A stretch of DNA of 64,000 bases from Ferrimonas aestuarii (GCF_005116665.1 NZ_SWCJ01000017.1:46263-110262), one strand, 5' to 3'. Positions 33,833 to 43,197 are shown, counted from the stretch's first letter. The notes: generated by a model not told the origin, from the sequence alone. Numbers and translations are program-made.

Positions 33833-36342
33833 GCTAACTCCTTGATGTCGATGCGTGCGGGGCGGATCTGGCCGCGTTCTTGAACAAAGGCCACGCCGTC
33901 GTCGGCGCGTTTGCTATTGATAAAGTGCTGGAACTGTTTCAGGCGCTTGGGATCGTCGAGGGTGGTTTTCCACTCACATTGGTAACTGTCGACCAGAGCC
34001 TGCATCTGCTGCTCTAGTTCGTTGCACACCCCTAGCTTGTCGTCGATCACCACCTGTTTGAGGTAATCCAATCCGCCTTCTAATGACTCCAGCCATACGG
34101 AAGTGCGTTGCAGTCGTTCGGCGGTACGAACGTAAAACATCATGATGCGGTCGATGTAAGCCACCAGCGTTTGGTCGTCCAGATCGGTGGCGAACAGATC
34201 GGCATGGCGAGGGCGCATGCCGCCATTGCCGCCAACGTAGAGGTTCCAGCCTTGATCGGTAGCGATAACCCCAAAGTCTTTGCTTTGGGCTTCGGCGCAC
34301 TCACGGGCGCAGCCGGAAACCGCCAATTTGATCTTGTGAGGAGAGCGGATGCCCCGATAGCGATGCTCAATGGCAATGGCCATTGAGGTGGAATCTTGCA
34401 CCCCGTAACGACACCAGGTGCTGCCAACGCAGGATTTCACCGTACGCATCGCCTTGCCGTAGGCGTGGCCAGTTTCAAACCCTGCATCGACTAATTGACG
34501 CCAAATGTCGGGAAGTTGCTCCATTCGTGCGCCGAACAGGTCGATTCGTTGGCCACCGGTGATCTTGGTATAGAGTCCATATTCTTTGGCGACCTGCCCG
34601 AGAGTTATTAGTTTCTCAGGGGTGATTTCGCCACCGGGCACTCGAGGGACTACCGAATAGGTGCCATCTTTCTGCATGTTGGCGAGGAAGCGATCGTTGG
34701 TGTCTTGTAGGCCGATGTGTTTATCGTCGAGGATGTAGTCGTTCCATAGGGATGCCAGCATCGAGCCCACGGCAGGGCGACAGACTTCGCAGCCGCCGCC
34801 TTGGCCACAGTGGTCGAGCAGTGCGTCAAAGGATTTGATCTGTTTAATGCGGATGATGTCGAACAGTTCGGTGCGGGAGTAACCGAAGTGGTCACAGAGA
34901 TCGGTGTTGACCTCTATGCCTTTGGCTTCCAGTTGCTGGTCGAGCAGCTGCCCAACCAGTTGGCCACAGCCACCGCAACCGGTGGCGGCTTTGGTGCAGC
35001 CTTTTAGGCTGGCCAGATCGCAAGCACCTTGATCAACGGCGGCGATGATGTCGCCCTTGGTAACGTCATGACAGGAGCAGATCTGGGCGCTGTCAGGTAG
35101 GGCTGCAACACCGCCAATGGCGCCGCCGCCATCGCCCTCTGCTGGTGGAAGCAGTAAGGTTTCCGGCGGCTGAGGTAATGCCATCTCATTGAGGCATAAC
35201 TGCAGCCAAGTGCCGTAATCGCTGTTGTCACCAACCAGTACGGCGCCCAGCAGTTTGCTGCCTTCTGCGTCCACCACAATCTTTTTGTAGATGCCGTTGG
35301 CGTGGTCGTGGAAACAGTAGCTCAAGCTGCCTTCGTTACTGCCGTGAGCATCGCCAATGCTGGCCACATCAACGCCGAGCAGCTTCAACTTGGTGCTCAT
35401 GTCGGCACCACGAAACTCGCTCTCCACCCCTTTAAACTGATTGGCGGCGACTTTGGCCATCTGGTAGCCCGGTGCGACAAGGCCAAAGATACGCCCTTGC
35501 CATAGGGCACATTCCCCAATGGCGTAAATGTTGGGATCTGAGGTTTGACACAGGTTATCAATGACAATGCCGCCACGTTCGCCGATGTTTAATTCACAAT
35601 CTCGACCTAATGAGTCTTGAGGACGAATGCCAGCCGAGAACACCAGCATGTCGGTATCCAGGTGGCTGCCATCGGCAAATTGCAGTCGATAACGGCAGCC
35701 TTCATCCAGTGCGTCGATGCTTTGAGTCGCCTTTTCTGTGTGAACCTGTACTCCCAGTGCTTCGATTTTGCTGCGTAGCAGCGCACCGCCGTCGTCATCC
35801 AGTTGTACTGCCATCAACCTAGGGGCAAATTCCACCACGTGGGTTTCTAAGCCTAGGGTTTTAAGGGCGTTGGCGGCCTCAAGCCCCAGCAAGCCACCAC
35901 CAATGACCACTCCGACTCGGCTTTGAGAGGCAGAGTGCTGAATTCCCTGTAGATCTTCGATGGTTCGATAGGGGTGAATGTGGGGTTGCTCTCGGCCGGG
36001 AATCGGCGGAATAAAGGGGTATGAGCCGGTAGCCAATACCAGTTTGTGGTAGTGGTGGCTGCGGCCGTCGGCGTCGATAATCTGCTTGTTGCCACGGTCG
36101 ATCTCAATAATGCGGGTGCTGAGGTGGCTGATAACACCCTGCTGTTGGTATTGGGACTCATGGCCGAGCATCAGCGAATCGGCGCCTTGCTCGAAGAATT
36201 TGGTCAGTTGAACACGGTCGTATGCCAACTGTGGCTCTTCACTAAATACCAGCAGTTGGTAGTCCTGACTGTCAGCCATCTCTTCAATAAACTTGTGGCT
36301 AACCATACCGTTACCAACAACGGCGATAATGGGCTTGTTCAT
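33829..36342 (-). CDS. nirB: Nitrite reductase (NADH) large subunit
   Basis: This 837-residue cytoplasmic siroheme enzyme reduces nitrite to ammonium with NADH. Order: FAD/NAD(P)-binding domains (GNGMVSHKFIEE; GVVIGGGLLGLEAA), a BFD-like [2Fe-2S] domain (CSCHDVTKGD and CGGCGQL near 425-465) and the siroheme/4Fe-4S domain, whose cysteines sit in SCVGSTWCRYG (CxxxxxC) and GCARECAEAQ (CxxxC). Start ATG 36342 overlaps the cobA stop as ATGA and has GGAAAG upstream. CobA supplies the siroheme precursor. Confidence 0.96.
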   Translation of the reverse strand: MNKPIIAVVGNGMVSHKFIEEMADSQDYQLLVFSEEPQLAYDRVQLTKFFEQGADSLMLGHESQYQQQGVISHLSTRIIEIDRGNKQIIDADGRSHHYHKLVLATGSYPFIPPIPGREQPHIHPYRTIEDLQGIQHSASQSRVGVVIGGGLLGLEAANALKTLGLETHVVEFAPRLMAVQLDDDGGALLRSKIEALGVQVHTEKATQSIDALDEGCRYRLQFADGSHLDTDMLVFSAGIRPQDSLGRDCELNIGERGGIVIDNLCQTSDPNIYAIGECALWQGRIFGLVAPGYQMAKVAANQFKGVESEFRGADMSTKLKLLGVDVASIGDAHGSNEGSLSYCFHDHANGIYKKIVVDAEGSKLLGAVLVGDNSDYGTWLQLCLNEMALPQPPETLLLPPAEGDGGGAIGGVAALPDSAQICSCHDVTKGDIIAAVDQGACDLASLKGCTKAATGCGGCGQLVGQLLDQQLEAKGIEVNTDLCDHFGYSRTELFDIIRIKQIKSFDALLDHCGQGGGCEVCRPAVGSMLASLWNDYILDDKHIGLQDTNDRFLANMQKDGTYSVVPRVPGGEITPEKLITLGQVAKEYGLYTKITGGQRIDLFGARMEQLPDIWRQLVDAGFETGHAYGKAMRTVKSCVGSTWCRYGVQDSTSMAIAIEHRYRGIRSPHKIKLAVSGCARECAEAQSKDFGVIATDQGWNLYVGGNGGMRPRHADLFATDLDDQTLVAYIDRIMMFYVRTAERLQRTSVWLESLEGGLDYLKQVVIDDKLGVCNELEQQMQALVDSYQCEWKTTLDDPKRLKQFQHFINSKRADDGVAFVQERGQIRPARIDIKELA

Positions 36343-37112
36343 GCGCTTTCCTTTGCGATAACGGGGTGAGATGAGTGCTGGGAACACAGCTGTTGATGCA
36401 ACGATGCCACCTCGCCCACATAGGTAAGGGTTGGGCTTGTTAGGCGATGTTTTAGGGCATCGCTGGCCATTGCAGCCAGAGTGGAGATGACCACTCTCTG
36501 GTTAGGGCGGCTGCCGTTTTCAATCAGCGCCACCGGCGTTGATTCCCGCTTACCATGCTTGATGAGGTGGTGGCGAATCTCGGCCAATTGGCTTAGGCCC
36601 ATGTAGAACACCAAGGTTTGTTGTCCTCGGGCTAGGCTTGACCAATCGAGGTTGAGATCGTTGGCACCATGGCCGGTTACCAAGGTGCAGCTTTGGGTTA
36701 AGCCTCGGTGTGTTAATGGTATTCCAGCGGCACTGCCACAGCCGCTGGCGGCGGTAATGCCGGGAATCACTTCCGCATCGATTCCAGCTTCAATCAGTGC
36801 GAGCAGTTCTTCACTGCCTCGGCCAAATACAAAGGGATCGCCCCCTTTGAGACGAACCACCTGCTTTCCCTCATGGGCCAGCTTGACGATGAACTGATTG
36901 AGTTCTGACTGCGGCAAGCTGTGTTGGTGGCGTTTTTTGCCAACGTAGATGGCCTCGGCATCTTTTGGAAACAGTGCCCGAATGGGGTCACTGACTAAGT
37001 TGTCATAGAGGATGACGTCGGCGTCTTGAATGCGGCGAAATGCCTTCATTGTCAGCAGCTCAGGATCTCCTGGGCCGGCGCCGACGATGGCCACTTGGTA
37101 GGCATTGGACAT
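36339..37112 (-). CDS. cobA: Uroporphyrinogen-III C-methyltransferase
   Basis: This 257-residue SAM-dependent enzyme methylates uroporphyrinogen III at C2 and C7 to make precorrin-2, the siroheme precursor needed by NirB. Family marks are VGAGPGDPELLTMKA (about 10-24), RLKGGDPFVFGRG (about 86-98) and PGITAASGCGSAAGIPLTHRG. It lacks the oxidase/ferrochelatase domain of CysG. It is the first gene of the nir operon, behind a sigma-54 promoter at 37161-37176, with a GGGAGA ribosome site. Confidence 0.95.
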   Translation of the reverse strand: MSNAYQVAIVGAGPGDPELLTMKAFRRIQDADVILYDNLVSDPIRALFPKDAEAIYVGKKRHQHSLPQSELNQFIVKLAHEGKQVVRLKGGDPFVFGRGSEELLALIEAGIDAEVIPGITAASGCGSAAGIPLTHRGLTQSCTLVTGHGANDLNLDWSSLARGQQTLVFYMGLSQLAEIRHHLIKHGKRESTPVALIENGSRPNQRVVISTLAAMASDALKHRLTSPTLTYVGEVASLHQQLCSQHSSHPVIAKESA

Positions 37113-37160
37113 GGCATCTCCCTAAACATGAGGTTGGTAATGTGTTGATACCAACTAAGG

Positions 37161-37176
37161 GCAAGAGGGGTGCCAA
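37161..37176 (-). promoter_or_regulatory. Sigma-54 promoter for cobA-nirBD-narK-kinase
   Basis: On the minus strand TTGGCACCCCTCTTGC matches the sigma-54 consensus TGGCAC-N5-TTGC, with GG and GC exactly 10 bases apart. The predicted transcript start near 37149 lies about 37 bases before cobA. Confidence 0.85.
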
Positions 37177-37296
37177 GGGTCGATAATCTTTGTTTATAGT
37201 TCTTGTTATTCATTTAAAAACAGGTGTTTAACTAGGTTATTCTCCAAGGTTGATGCCTTAGGCCATAACTTGGGGTGAAGCAATGACCATCGGTTT

Positions 37297-37334
37297 TGCA
37301 CCTAAATAAGGCAGTTATGCACCAAGTTTGGGAA
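37297..37334. promoter_or_regulatory. Paired NtrC-like enhancer sites
   Basis: Two 17-base sites begin with the perfect half-site TGCACC (TGCACCTAAATAAGGCA, 37297-37313; TGCACCAAGTTTGGGAA, 37318-37334). Both resemble TGCACC-N5-GGTGCA with a weaker second half. Their spacing is 21 bases, two helical turns. They lie about 140-170 bases upstream of both sigma-54 start points, the usual enhancer distance. I saw nothing else in the 381-base gap beyond these sites and the two promoters. Confidence 0.6.
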
Positions 37335-37430
37335 TTTATGCGTTATTGTTGGTTTTTTATGCTTGCCTAGGAGAGAGTACTTTTCAGTAAGTTGATGTTT
37401 TACATCGTTATTGATTGCTAATGCTTTCGT

Positions 37431-37447
37431 TGGCCTTACAGTTGCTT
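37431..37447 (+). promoter_or_regulatory. Sigma-54 promoter for nasA
   Basis: TGGCCTTACAGTTGCTT fits TGGC-N8-TTGCTT with GG and GC exactly 10 bases apart. The predicted start near 37457 leaves a leader of about 37 bases before nasA. Confidence 0.75.
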
Positions 37448-37493
37448 AGTGATTGCCTAACGGATTGAAAAGTGGCGGTAACAAGGAATTTGG

Positions 37494-40133
37494 ATGGCAA
37501 CGAGCATAAACACGACCTGCCCCTATTGCGGCGTTGGCTGTGGTGTAACGGCCCAAATCGATGAGGGTAATGTCAGTGTTGCGGGAGACAGGTTACACCC
37601 GGTTAATCGAGGCAAGCTGTGCTCTAAAGGGCTGAGGCTGGCGGATACCTTGTCTGCTACGGGGCGATTGCTTTACCCCTCAATTGGCGGCCAACGGCAA
37701 AGCTGGTCGAAAACCACCGCTTACATCGCCCACCAGCTAAACACTATCAAACAGAAGCATGGTGCTGACGCCATCGGTTTTTATCTTTCTGGCCAGTTGC
37801 TTACCGAAGATTATTATGTCGCTAACAAGCTGATGAAGGGGTTCATCGGTAGCGCCAATGTGGACACCAACTCTCGACTTTGCATGGCCTCGGCGGTGGC
37901 CGCCCACAAGCGGGCGTTTGGTGAAGATCTGGTTCCCGGCTGTTTTGATGACTTGGAGCAGGCCCAGCTTGTGGTGCTTGCTGGCTCTAATATGGCTTGG
38001 TGCCATCCGATCTTGTTTCAGCGGTTGTTGGCGGCTCGAGAAAAAGATCCCAATAAACGCCTAGTTGTGATCGATCCTCGAGCTACGGTAACGGCTCAAG
38101 AGGCGGATCTGCATCTGCCCATAAAACCAGGAACCGATCTGGCGCTGTTTCATGGATTAAGTCGTTACCTTATCCAGCGGGGAGCGGTAAATCCTGTTCG
38201 GGTTAGTTCCCAATTTGCCAAAGAAATTGAGCGCTACTCCATTGAATATGTCGCTAACGTGACAGAAGTTTCCATTTCCAGCTTAACGCGTTTTTACCAA
38301 TGGTTTGCCCAAACTGAAAACGTGGTATCTGGGTTTTCCATGGGCATCAATCAATCGTTAAATGGCACCGATCAGGCCAACGCCATCATCAATTGCCATT
38401 GGCTAACGGAGCGCTTGGGCAAGCCGGGCATGGGACCGTTATCGTTAACCGGTCAGCCAAACGCCATGGGCGGCCGAGAGGTGGGCGGATTAGCCAATAC
38501 TCTCGCTGGGCACTTGGAGTTTGGCTGTCCGTCGTCCCATCAAGCTTTGCAGGAGTTTTGGCAGGCACCAAATATGGCTGTGACGCCGGGTTTAAAAGCG
38601 GTTGAGATGTTTGAAGCCATGGCCAATGGTGACATCAAAGCGGTGTGGATCATGGGCACCAACCCCATGGTGAGTTTGCCAGAGTCCGATTTGGTGAAGC
38701 GGGCGCTGCAAACCTGCCCACTGGTGATTGTGAGCGATTGCATGGCCGGTACAGACACTCAGGCTTTTGCGGATGTGTTGCTGCCTGCGCTGCCTTGGGG
38801 GGAGAAGTCAGGAACCGTGACTAACTCGGAGCGGCGCTTGTCGCGGCAAAGGCCATTGCAGCCAGGTAAGGGCGAAGCCAAAGCCGATTGGTGGGCACTG
38901 TGTCAGGTGGCTAAAGCCATGGGGTTTGCAACAGGGTTTGATTACCTGAATGAGGTAGAGATCTTCCGCGAACATGCGGCGTTATCTGGAATAAATGCAG
39001 CAAATGGCGGGCAATTTGATATTTCTGGGCTGCAGCAGATAACCGACGCCCAGTATCAAAAGTTACCCGCAATACAGTGGCCACAGCGGGGGCAAAATCT
39101 GGTAGTTAACCCCCAGCGTATCGAACTATCGCAGCTGCAGCGAGGAGCTGGGCTAGTGATGAGTCACGGTATTGCCACGCTTTCTCAGGCGACTGAAACC
39201 AATAACACACGCTGGCTGATCAATTCCGGTCGCAGCCGCGACCAGTGGCACACCATGACTCGAACGGGTTTGTCTTCGCGGCTATGGCGCCATCAGCCTG
39301 TGCCTCAAGTTTGTGTGCATCCCCAAGATTTGCGTCGCCTGAATGCTCGTGACGATGACCTGCTCTTCATCGGCGACCATAAGGTATTGGCGGTGGCAAA
39401 ATCCGATGACAGCCTGCGCATAGGAGAGCTGTTTATGCCGATGCATTGGAGCGAACAGTTTGCTCAATCCTCAAGGGTGAATGGCGTGACTGAGGCTCGA
39501 GTGGATTCGGTATCCGGTCAGCCAGGCTTTAAGCAGGCAATTGCTACAGTGAGCCGAGTTGAGGTGCGTTATTGGTGCCAGATACTGCTTCCGCCTCAGC
39601 AAATGCCGGAACTCAGTTGGCCGCTGTGGCAGGTTTATACGCCTTCTAGCCAAGGGTTAATGGTGTGGCTGGCGACGGATCTTAAGCTCAATGAGTTGGA
39701 GCTGAGATTGCAAAAGCTAATGGGAGAATTTAACTTGGGCGCACCGTCGGTGAGTCAGCGACTTCCTGTGGGGATACGCCAAGCCCATTTTGAACAGCAA
39801 CAGTTGAAGGCAGCGGCTTTTGTGGCTGCTGAGCGCTATCAACTTCCCGGCGATTATTTGATGCAGGCAGCTGAAAGTACCTGTGATACTTCGTTGTTTA
39901 GGCAGTTATTTATGACTCAATCTCAATCGGCTCAGCTTTTGTGTAGCTGTTTACAGATCAGTGAGCAGCAGGTGGATCTTGCTATTGAAGCCGGCGCACA
40001 GACGCCGGATCAGGTGGCCGATGCCTGTGGGGCGGGTACTGGTTGTGGCTCTTGTCGGTTTGAAATCAGTCAACGTTGCCAACGTCATTCGGATCAGGTT
40101 CAACAGCATTCCCTTGCGAAATCGAATATGTAG
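37494..40133 (+). CDS. nasA: Assimilatory nitrate reductase, molybdopterin catalytic subunit
   Basis: This 879-residue cytoplasmic enzyme reduces nitrate to nitrite with a Mo-bisMGD centre. The N-terminal 4Fe-4S cysteines are in CPYCGVGCGV and KLCSKG (about 9-49). The molybdopterin oxidoreductase core and dinucleotide-binding domain follow, and a BFD-like [2Fe-2S] domain at the C-terminus (CSCLQIS and GTGCGSC, about 820-860) is the likely electron entry. No separate FAD electron-transfer subunit is encoded nearby. It is divergent from cobA-nirBD and preceded by a sigma-54 promoter. The start is ATG with AAGGA upstream. Confidence 0.95.
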   Translation: MATSINTTCPYCGVGCGVTAQIDEGNVSVAGDRLHPVNRGKLCSKGLRLADTLSATGRLLYPSIGGQRQSWSKTTAYIAHQLNTIKQKHGADAIGFYLSGQLLTEDYYVANKLMKGFIGSANVDTNSRLCMASAVAAHKRAFGEDLVPGCFDDLEQAQLVVLAGSNMAWCHPILFQRLLAAREKDPNKRLVVIDPRATVTAQEADLHLPIKPGTDLALFHGLSRYLIQRGAVNPVRVSSQFAKEIERYSIEYVANVTEVSISSLTRFYQWFAQTENVVSGFSMGINQSLNGTDQANAIINCHWLTERLGKPGMGPLSLTGQPNAMGGREVGGLANTLAGHLEFGCPSSHQALQEFWQAPNMAVTPGLKAVEMFEAMANGDIKAVWIMGTNPMVSLPESDLVKRALQTCPLVIVSDCMAGTDTQAFADVLLPALPWGEKSGTVTNSERRLSRQRPLQPGKGEAKADWWALCQVAKAMGFATGFDYLNEVEIFREHAALSGINAANGGQFDISGLQQITDAQYQKLPAIQWPQRGQNLVVNPQRIELSQLQRGAGLVMSHGIATLSQATETNNTRWLINSGRSRDQWHTMTRTGLSSRLWRHQPVPQVCVHPQDLRRLNARDDDLLFIGDHKVLAVAKSDDSLRIGELFMPMHWSEQFAQSSRVNGVTEARVDSVSGQPGFKQAIATVSRVEVRYWCQILLPPQQMPELSWPLWQVYTPSSQGLMVWLATDLKLNELELRLQKLMGEFNLGAPSVSQRLPVGIRQAHFEQQQLKAAAFVAAERYQLPGDYLMQAAESTCDTSLFRQLFMTQSQSAQLLCSCLQISEQQVDLAIEAGAQTPDQVADACGAGTGCGSCRFEISQRCQRHSDQVQQHSLAKSNM

Positions 40134-40234
40134 ATTACTACGACCTATTTTGTTCGCTTTTTCTTTTTCTTACCTTCGATTAATCTAACCTCAATCCATC
40201 GCAAACAGCGATTACAAAGTTGAAGGTTAAGGTT

Positions 40235-40717
40235 ATGACAACGAATTTTATCGGATTGCCAAAAGAAGGCGCAGCGCAGCTGGCTAACGAATTGAATGAC
40301 TTGTTAGCCAACTATCAGATTCTTTACATGAACGTACGTGGTTTCCACTGGAACGTGACCGGCAGTGATTTCTTTGAACTGCACGCTAAGTTTGAAGAGG
40401 TTTACGACCAGCTGCTTATCAAGGTTGATGAGATTGCTGAGCGTGTACTTACTCTGGGTCACCAACCGCTGCACAGCTTCAGCGAATACCTGATGCACAG
40501 CACCATTGAAGAAGCCGTAGACGTACGTGATGGCGGCCAAGGAGTGGACCATCTGCTAGCTGGCTATCAGGTTCTGTTGACCAAGCAACGACGCATTCTA
40601 AGTGATGCTGCCAATTTCGGTGACGAAGGTACCGCAGCATTGATGAGTGACTACGTATCTCAGCAAGAGAAAGAGAGCTGGATGCTGGCGGCTTACCGAA
40701 GCCGCAGTCACAACTAA
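40235..40717 (+). CDS. dps: Dps-family ferritin-like DNA-protection protein
   Basis: This 160-residue subunit of a 12-mer mini-ferritin oxidises and stores iron with peroxide. The ferroxidase signature is intact (RGFHWNVTGSDFFELHAKFEEVYDQ), and the other subunit's His/Asp come from the same helix pair. Start ATG 40235 has GAAGG 8 bases upstream; a TTG five codons earlier is less likely. It is a single gene ended by a strong terminator. The 101-base gap after nasA holds no obvious OxyR or Fur site that I can assert. Confidence 0.93.
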   Translation: MTTNFIGLPKEGAAQLANELNDLLANYQILYMNVRGFHWNVTGSDFFELHAKFEEVYDQLLIKVDEIAERVLTLGHQPLHSFSEYLMHSTIEEAVDVRDGGQGVDHLLAGYQVLLTKQRRILSDAANFGDEGTAALMSDYVSQQEKESWMLAAYRSRSHN

Positions 40718-40754
40718 AACCAATTTCTCATTTTCATCATCATCTCCAAGAGTT

Positions 40755-40786
40755 AAAGAGGGCCCTTCAGCAGGCCCTCTTTTTTT
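40755..40786 (+). terminator. Intrinsic terminator of dps
   Basis: A 10-bp stem (aaagagggcc / ggccctcttt) is followed by T8, about 40 bases after the dps stop. Confidence 0.9.
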
Positions 40787-40874
40787 GCTTTTTATTCAAG
40801 ATACAAACGGATACAAACTTTCTAGCCCTCATTTGGTTAACTCTGTGCAACAAAAATCACACAGAGACTCAACC

Positions 40875-41888
40875 ATGAAAATCAAATTCTTAGCCCTGTT
40901 GGCGGTCGCTACAATGCTGCAAGCTTGCTCGGGGAGCGGTGGCAGCAACAACAGCGTTAGCGAACCTAAAGAAGTGCACGGCATTCAGCCGGATAAGGTT
41001 GCCGAGTATGTTGAGCGGTTTAAGACGTTGAATGCCCAAATTAAGCTGATCCTAGACGGCAAAGAGTCTGCTGTTGAGTTTCTCGACATGGATGACGAAG
41101 ACAAGCAGGTGTACGTCAAATTTAACCAAGGGGTACTGATCTTTGGCTTTGACATGGATAAGGAGCAACCGATCGCTTCTGACTTTACCATTTTCAAAGG
41201 TGACACGTCTGATATCGAAGCCCTGCTTAAAAAGCCGTCTCAGGTATTACTGCATAAAGAGATGACGTTGACCCGCAGCGGTGACAACTTCGAGTTTGAC
41301 GGCATGTTGGAGGACAAAGACACCACCGGTTTGTTCCCAGTGAAATTTGTTCTCAATGAATCCCTTTTTGGGGCCGGTAATGCCAGCTTTGAATTGTCGA
41401 AAAACAAACAGAGTGTCTTGGTCAGTGGGGCGCTGGGTACCTCTAGCTACGTAAAACTGAAACAGCTTTTGGATAATAACCCAAGCCTAAAAACCTTAGT
41501 GTTGGTTAATGTGGAAGGCTCGGTGAATGACGACATCAATATGCATACTGGCCGCTTAGTACGTAACGCCCAGATGACCACTGAGATTCGAGATGGTGGC
41601 GAAGCCTACTCCGGTGGTGTTGACCTATTTGCCGCGGGATACCGCCGTGTCTATCACGATGGTGCCAAGTTGGGGGTTCACTCTTGGTGCTGTAAAGATG
41701 GCAAAGACGCTGGTCAGCTCAGCAAGACTGATCCTGCACACGGTGCCCAGCTTACCTTTTTCCGCGAGATGCTAGGCAAAACCCTTGGGCCAGATTTTTA
41801 CTTCTACACCATTCAAGCGGCTCCCGCTGCGGGCATCCATGTGATGACTAAGTCTGAGGTGGATAAGTACCTGTTGGTCGGCCAGTAA
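40875..41888 (+). CDS. Lipoprotein with ClpP-like (crotonase-fold) domain
   Basis: This 337-residue precursor has a lipoprotein signal (lipobox LQAC, Cys17). Residues about 185-290 resemble the ClpP/SDH serine-protease fold: a strand-helix unit (VSGALGTSSYVKLKQLL), LVLVNVEGSVND in place of the glycine-rich PGGSV loop, Ser246 in AYSGGVDLFAAG at the ClpP catalytic-Ser position, and His269 in LGVHSW at the His position. The first 160 residues are unrecognised. Periplasmic peptidase activity is inferred, not shown. The true start is ATG 40875; the frame runs open upstream to 40647. A terminator follows. Confidence 0.7.
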   Translation: MKIKFLALLAVATMLQACSGSGGSNNSVSEPKEVHGIQPDKVAEYVERFKTLNAQIKLILDGKESAVEFLDMDDEDKQVYVKFNQGVLIFGFDMDKEQPIASDFTIFKGDTSDIEALLKKPSQVLLHKEMTLTRSGDNFEFDGMLEDKDTTGLFPVKFVLNESLFGAGNASFELSKNKQSVLVSGALGTSSYVKLKQLLDNNPSLKTLVLVNVEGSVNDDINMHTGRLVRNAQMTTEIRDGGEAYSGGVDLFAAGYRRVYHDGAKLGVHSWCCKDGKDAGQLSKTDPAHGAQLTFFREMLGKTLGPDFYFYTIQAAPAAGIHVMTKSEVDKYLLVGQ

Positions 41889-41909
41889 TTGCGTTTCCCA
41901 ACCAGAGAG

Positions 41910-41940
41910 CCGAGCTGGGCAGTTCCAGCTCGGTTTGTTT
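41910..41940 (+). terminator. Intrinsic terminator of the ClpP-like lipoprotein gene
   Basis: A 9-bp stem (ccgagctgg / ccagctcgg) with a 6-base loop is followed by tttgttt. It lies between convergent genes. Confidence 0.85.
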
Positions 41941-41943
41941 GCA

Positions 41944-42954
41944 TTATTCCGCCATTACCTTATCAAGTTGCTGATACAGCTCAACTTTACGCGCATTGCT
42001 GGTGAAGGTGGCGTCGATGGCGTTGGCAGTCAATTGCCACCACTGCTCCTTGGTGAGATCCAGAGCATTTTGTACGTTGAGGTAGTTCTCAAGCATGTAA
42101 CCGCCAAAATAGGCGGGATCATCGGAATTCAGCGTGACTTTTAGGCCTCGTTCTAGCAAGGCTTTCAGGTTGTGCTGCTCCATCTTTTCAAACACCTTTA
42201 GGCGCACGTTGGAGTTAGGGCACACGGTTAACGGGATCTTGGTTTCCACCAGATGAGCCATCAGCTCCGGATCTTGAGTGCAATTAACTCCATGATCGAT
42301 GCGTTCCACATTAAGCAGATTGAGTGCGTCCCAGATGTACTGAGCCGGCCCCTCTTCGCCAGCATGAGCCACTAGGCGATAGCCCTGTGCTTTGGCGGCG
42401 GCGAAAGCATTTTTGAATTTCTCTGGAGGGTGGCCTACTTCTGAGGAATCCAAGCCGATACCGGTGATCCGATCTTTGAATGGCTTCGCTTGCTCTAGGG
42501 TAGTGAGCGCCGCGTCTTCACTTAAATGGCGCAAGAAGCACAGGATCAGTTCATAGCTGATGCCAAACTCATGCTTGCCTTGCTCAAAAGCATTGTGAAG
42601 GCCGTTAAACATCACTTCGAAAGGGATGCCGCGATCAGTATGGGTTTGAGGATCGAAGAAGATCTCAACGTGCTGAACATGTTGCTGCTGGCACTTTTTC
42701 AGATAGGCCATGGCCAAATCGAAAAAGTCTTGTTCGGTTTGAAGGACGTTAGCGCCCTGATAGTACAGATCGAGAAACGACTGCAGGTTGCTGAAGTTGT
42801 AGGCCTGCTTTAACGCATCGACGGAGTCGTAGGGCAGGGTGATGTTGTTCCGCTGTGCAAGAGCAAACATCAACTCAGGCTCTAGGGACCCCTCAATGTG
42901 CATGTGCAGCTCGACTTTGGGGAGCTGTTTTAGAAAGGATGTAGTGACGGTCAT
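41944..42954 (-). CDS. Adenine deaminase (adenosine deaminase-like fold)
   Basis: This 336-residue zinc amidohydrolase has metal ligands in HMHIEGS (near 17-19), VAHAGEEG, ERIDHGV and the catalytic Asp pair in LNSDDPAYFG. The substrate segment reads GLDSSEVGHPPEKF, which marks the bacterial/fungal adenine deaminase subgroup (Pseudomonas PA0148 type) and not true adenosine deaminase, where this region carries a GDE motif. It therefore most likely converts adenine to hypoxanthine, although automated pipelines usually label it Add. The start is ATG 42954; the frame remains open upstream to 43101. Confidence 0.85.
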   Translation of the reverse strand: MTVTTSFLKQLPKVELHMHIEGSLEPELMFALAQRNNITLPYDSVDALKQAYNFSNLQSFLDLYYQGANVLQTEQDFFDLAMAYLKKCQQQHVQHVEIFFDPQTHTDRGIPFEVMFNGLHNAFEQGKHEFGISYELILCFLRHLSEDAALTTLEQAKPFKDRITGIGLDSSEVGHPPEKFKNAFAAAKAQGYRLVAHAGEEGPAQYIWDALNLLNVERIDHGVNCTQDPELMAHLVETKIPLTVCPNSNVRLKVFEKMEQHNLKALLERGLKVTLNSDDPAYFGGYMLENYLNVQNALDLTKEQWWQLTANAIDATFTSNARKVELYQQLDKVMAE

Positions 42955-43197
42955 GGCATAGTCTCGCGGTTTTATTATTGGTGAATCATGCCTAGGGTCT
43001 GTTTGTTTTTGGTTGTTATCTGAATTATACAAACGATTAAATTCAGACCCAGAACAATCAATGCGTAGCGAAAAATGAGCAAAAAAGGTCAGCAGACCCA
43101 ACTAAATTGTAGCCGAAGTTGATGATAACTTACTGGATTAAAATGTAATCCTTCCTAACTGGTAATCACCCCAATTGCTCTCTGTTACTAAGGTGAA

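Noticed and set aside
37350..37372. Possible third sigma-54 promoter (ttggttttttatgcttgc)
   Set aside because: GG and GC are 8 or 12 bases apart, not the required 10.
40647..40874. N-terminal extension of the ClpP-like lipoprotein
   Set aside because: It overlaps dps and the dps terminator; the lipoprotein signal starts at 40875.
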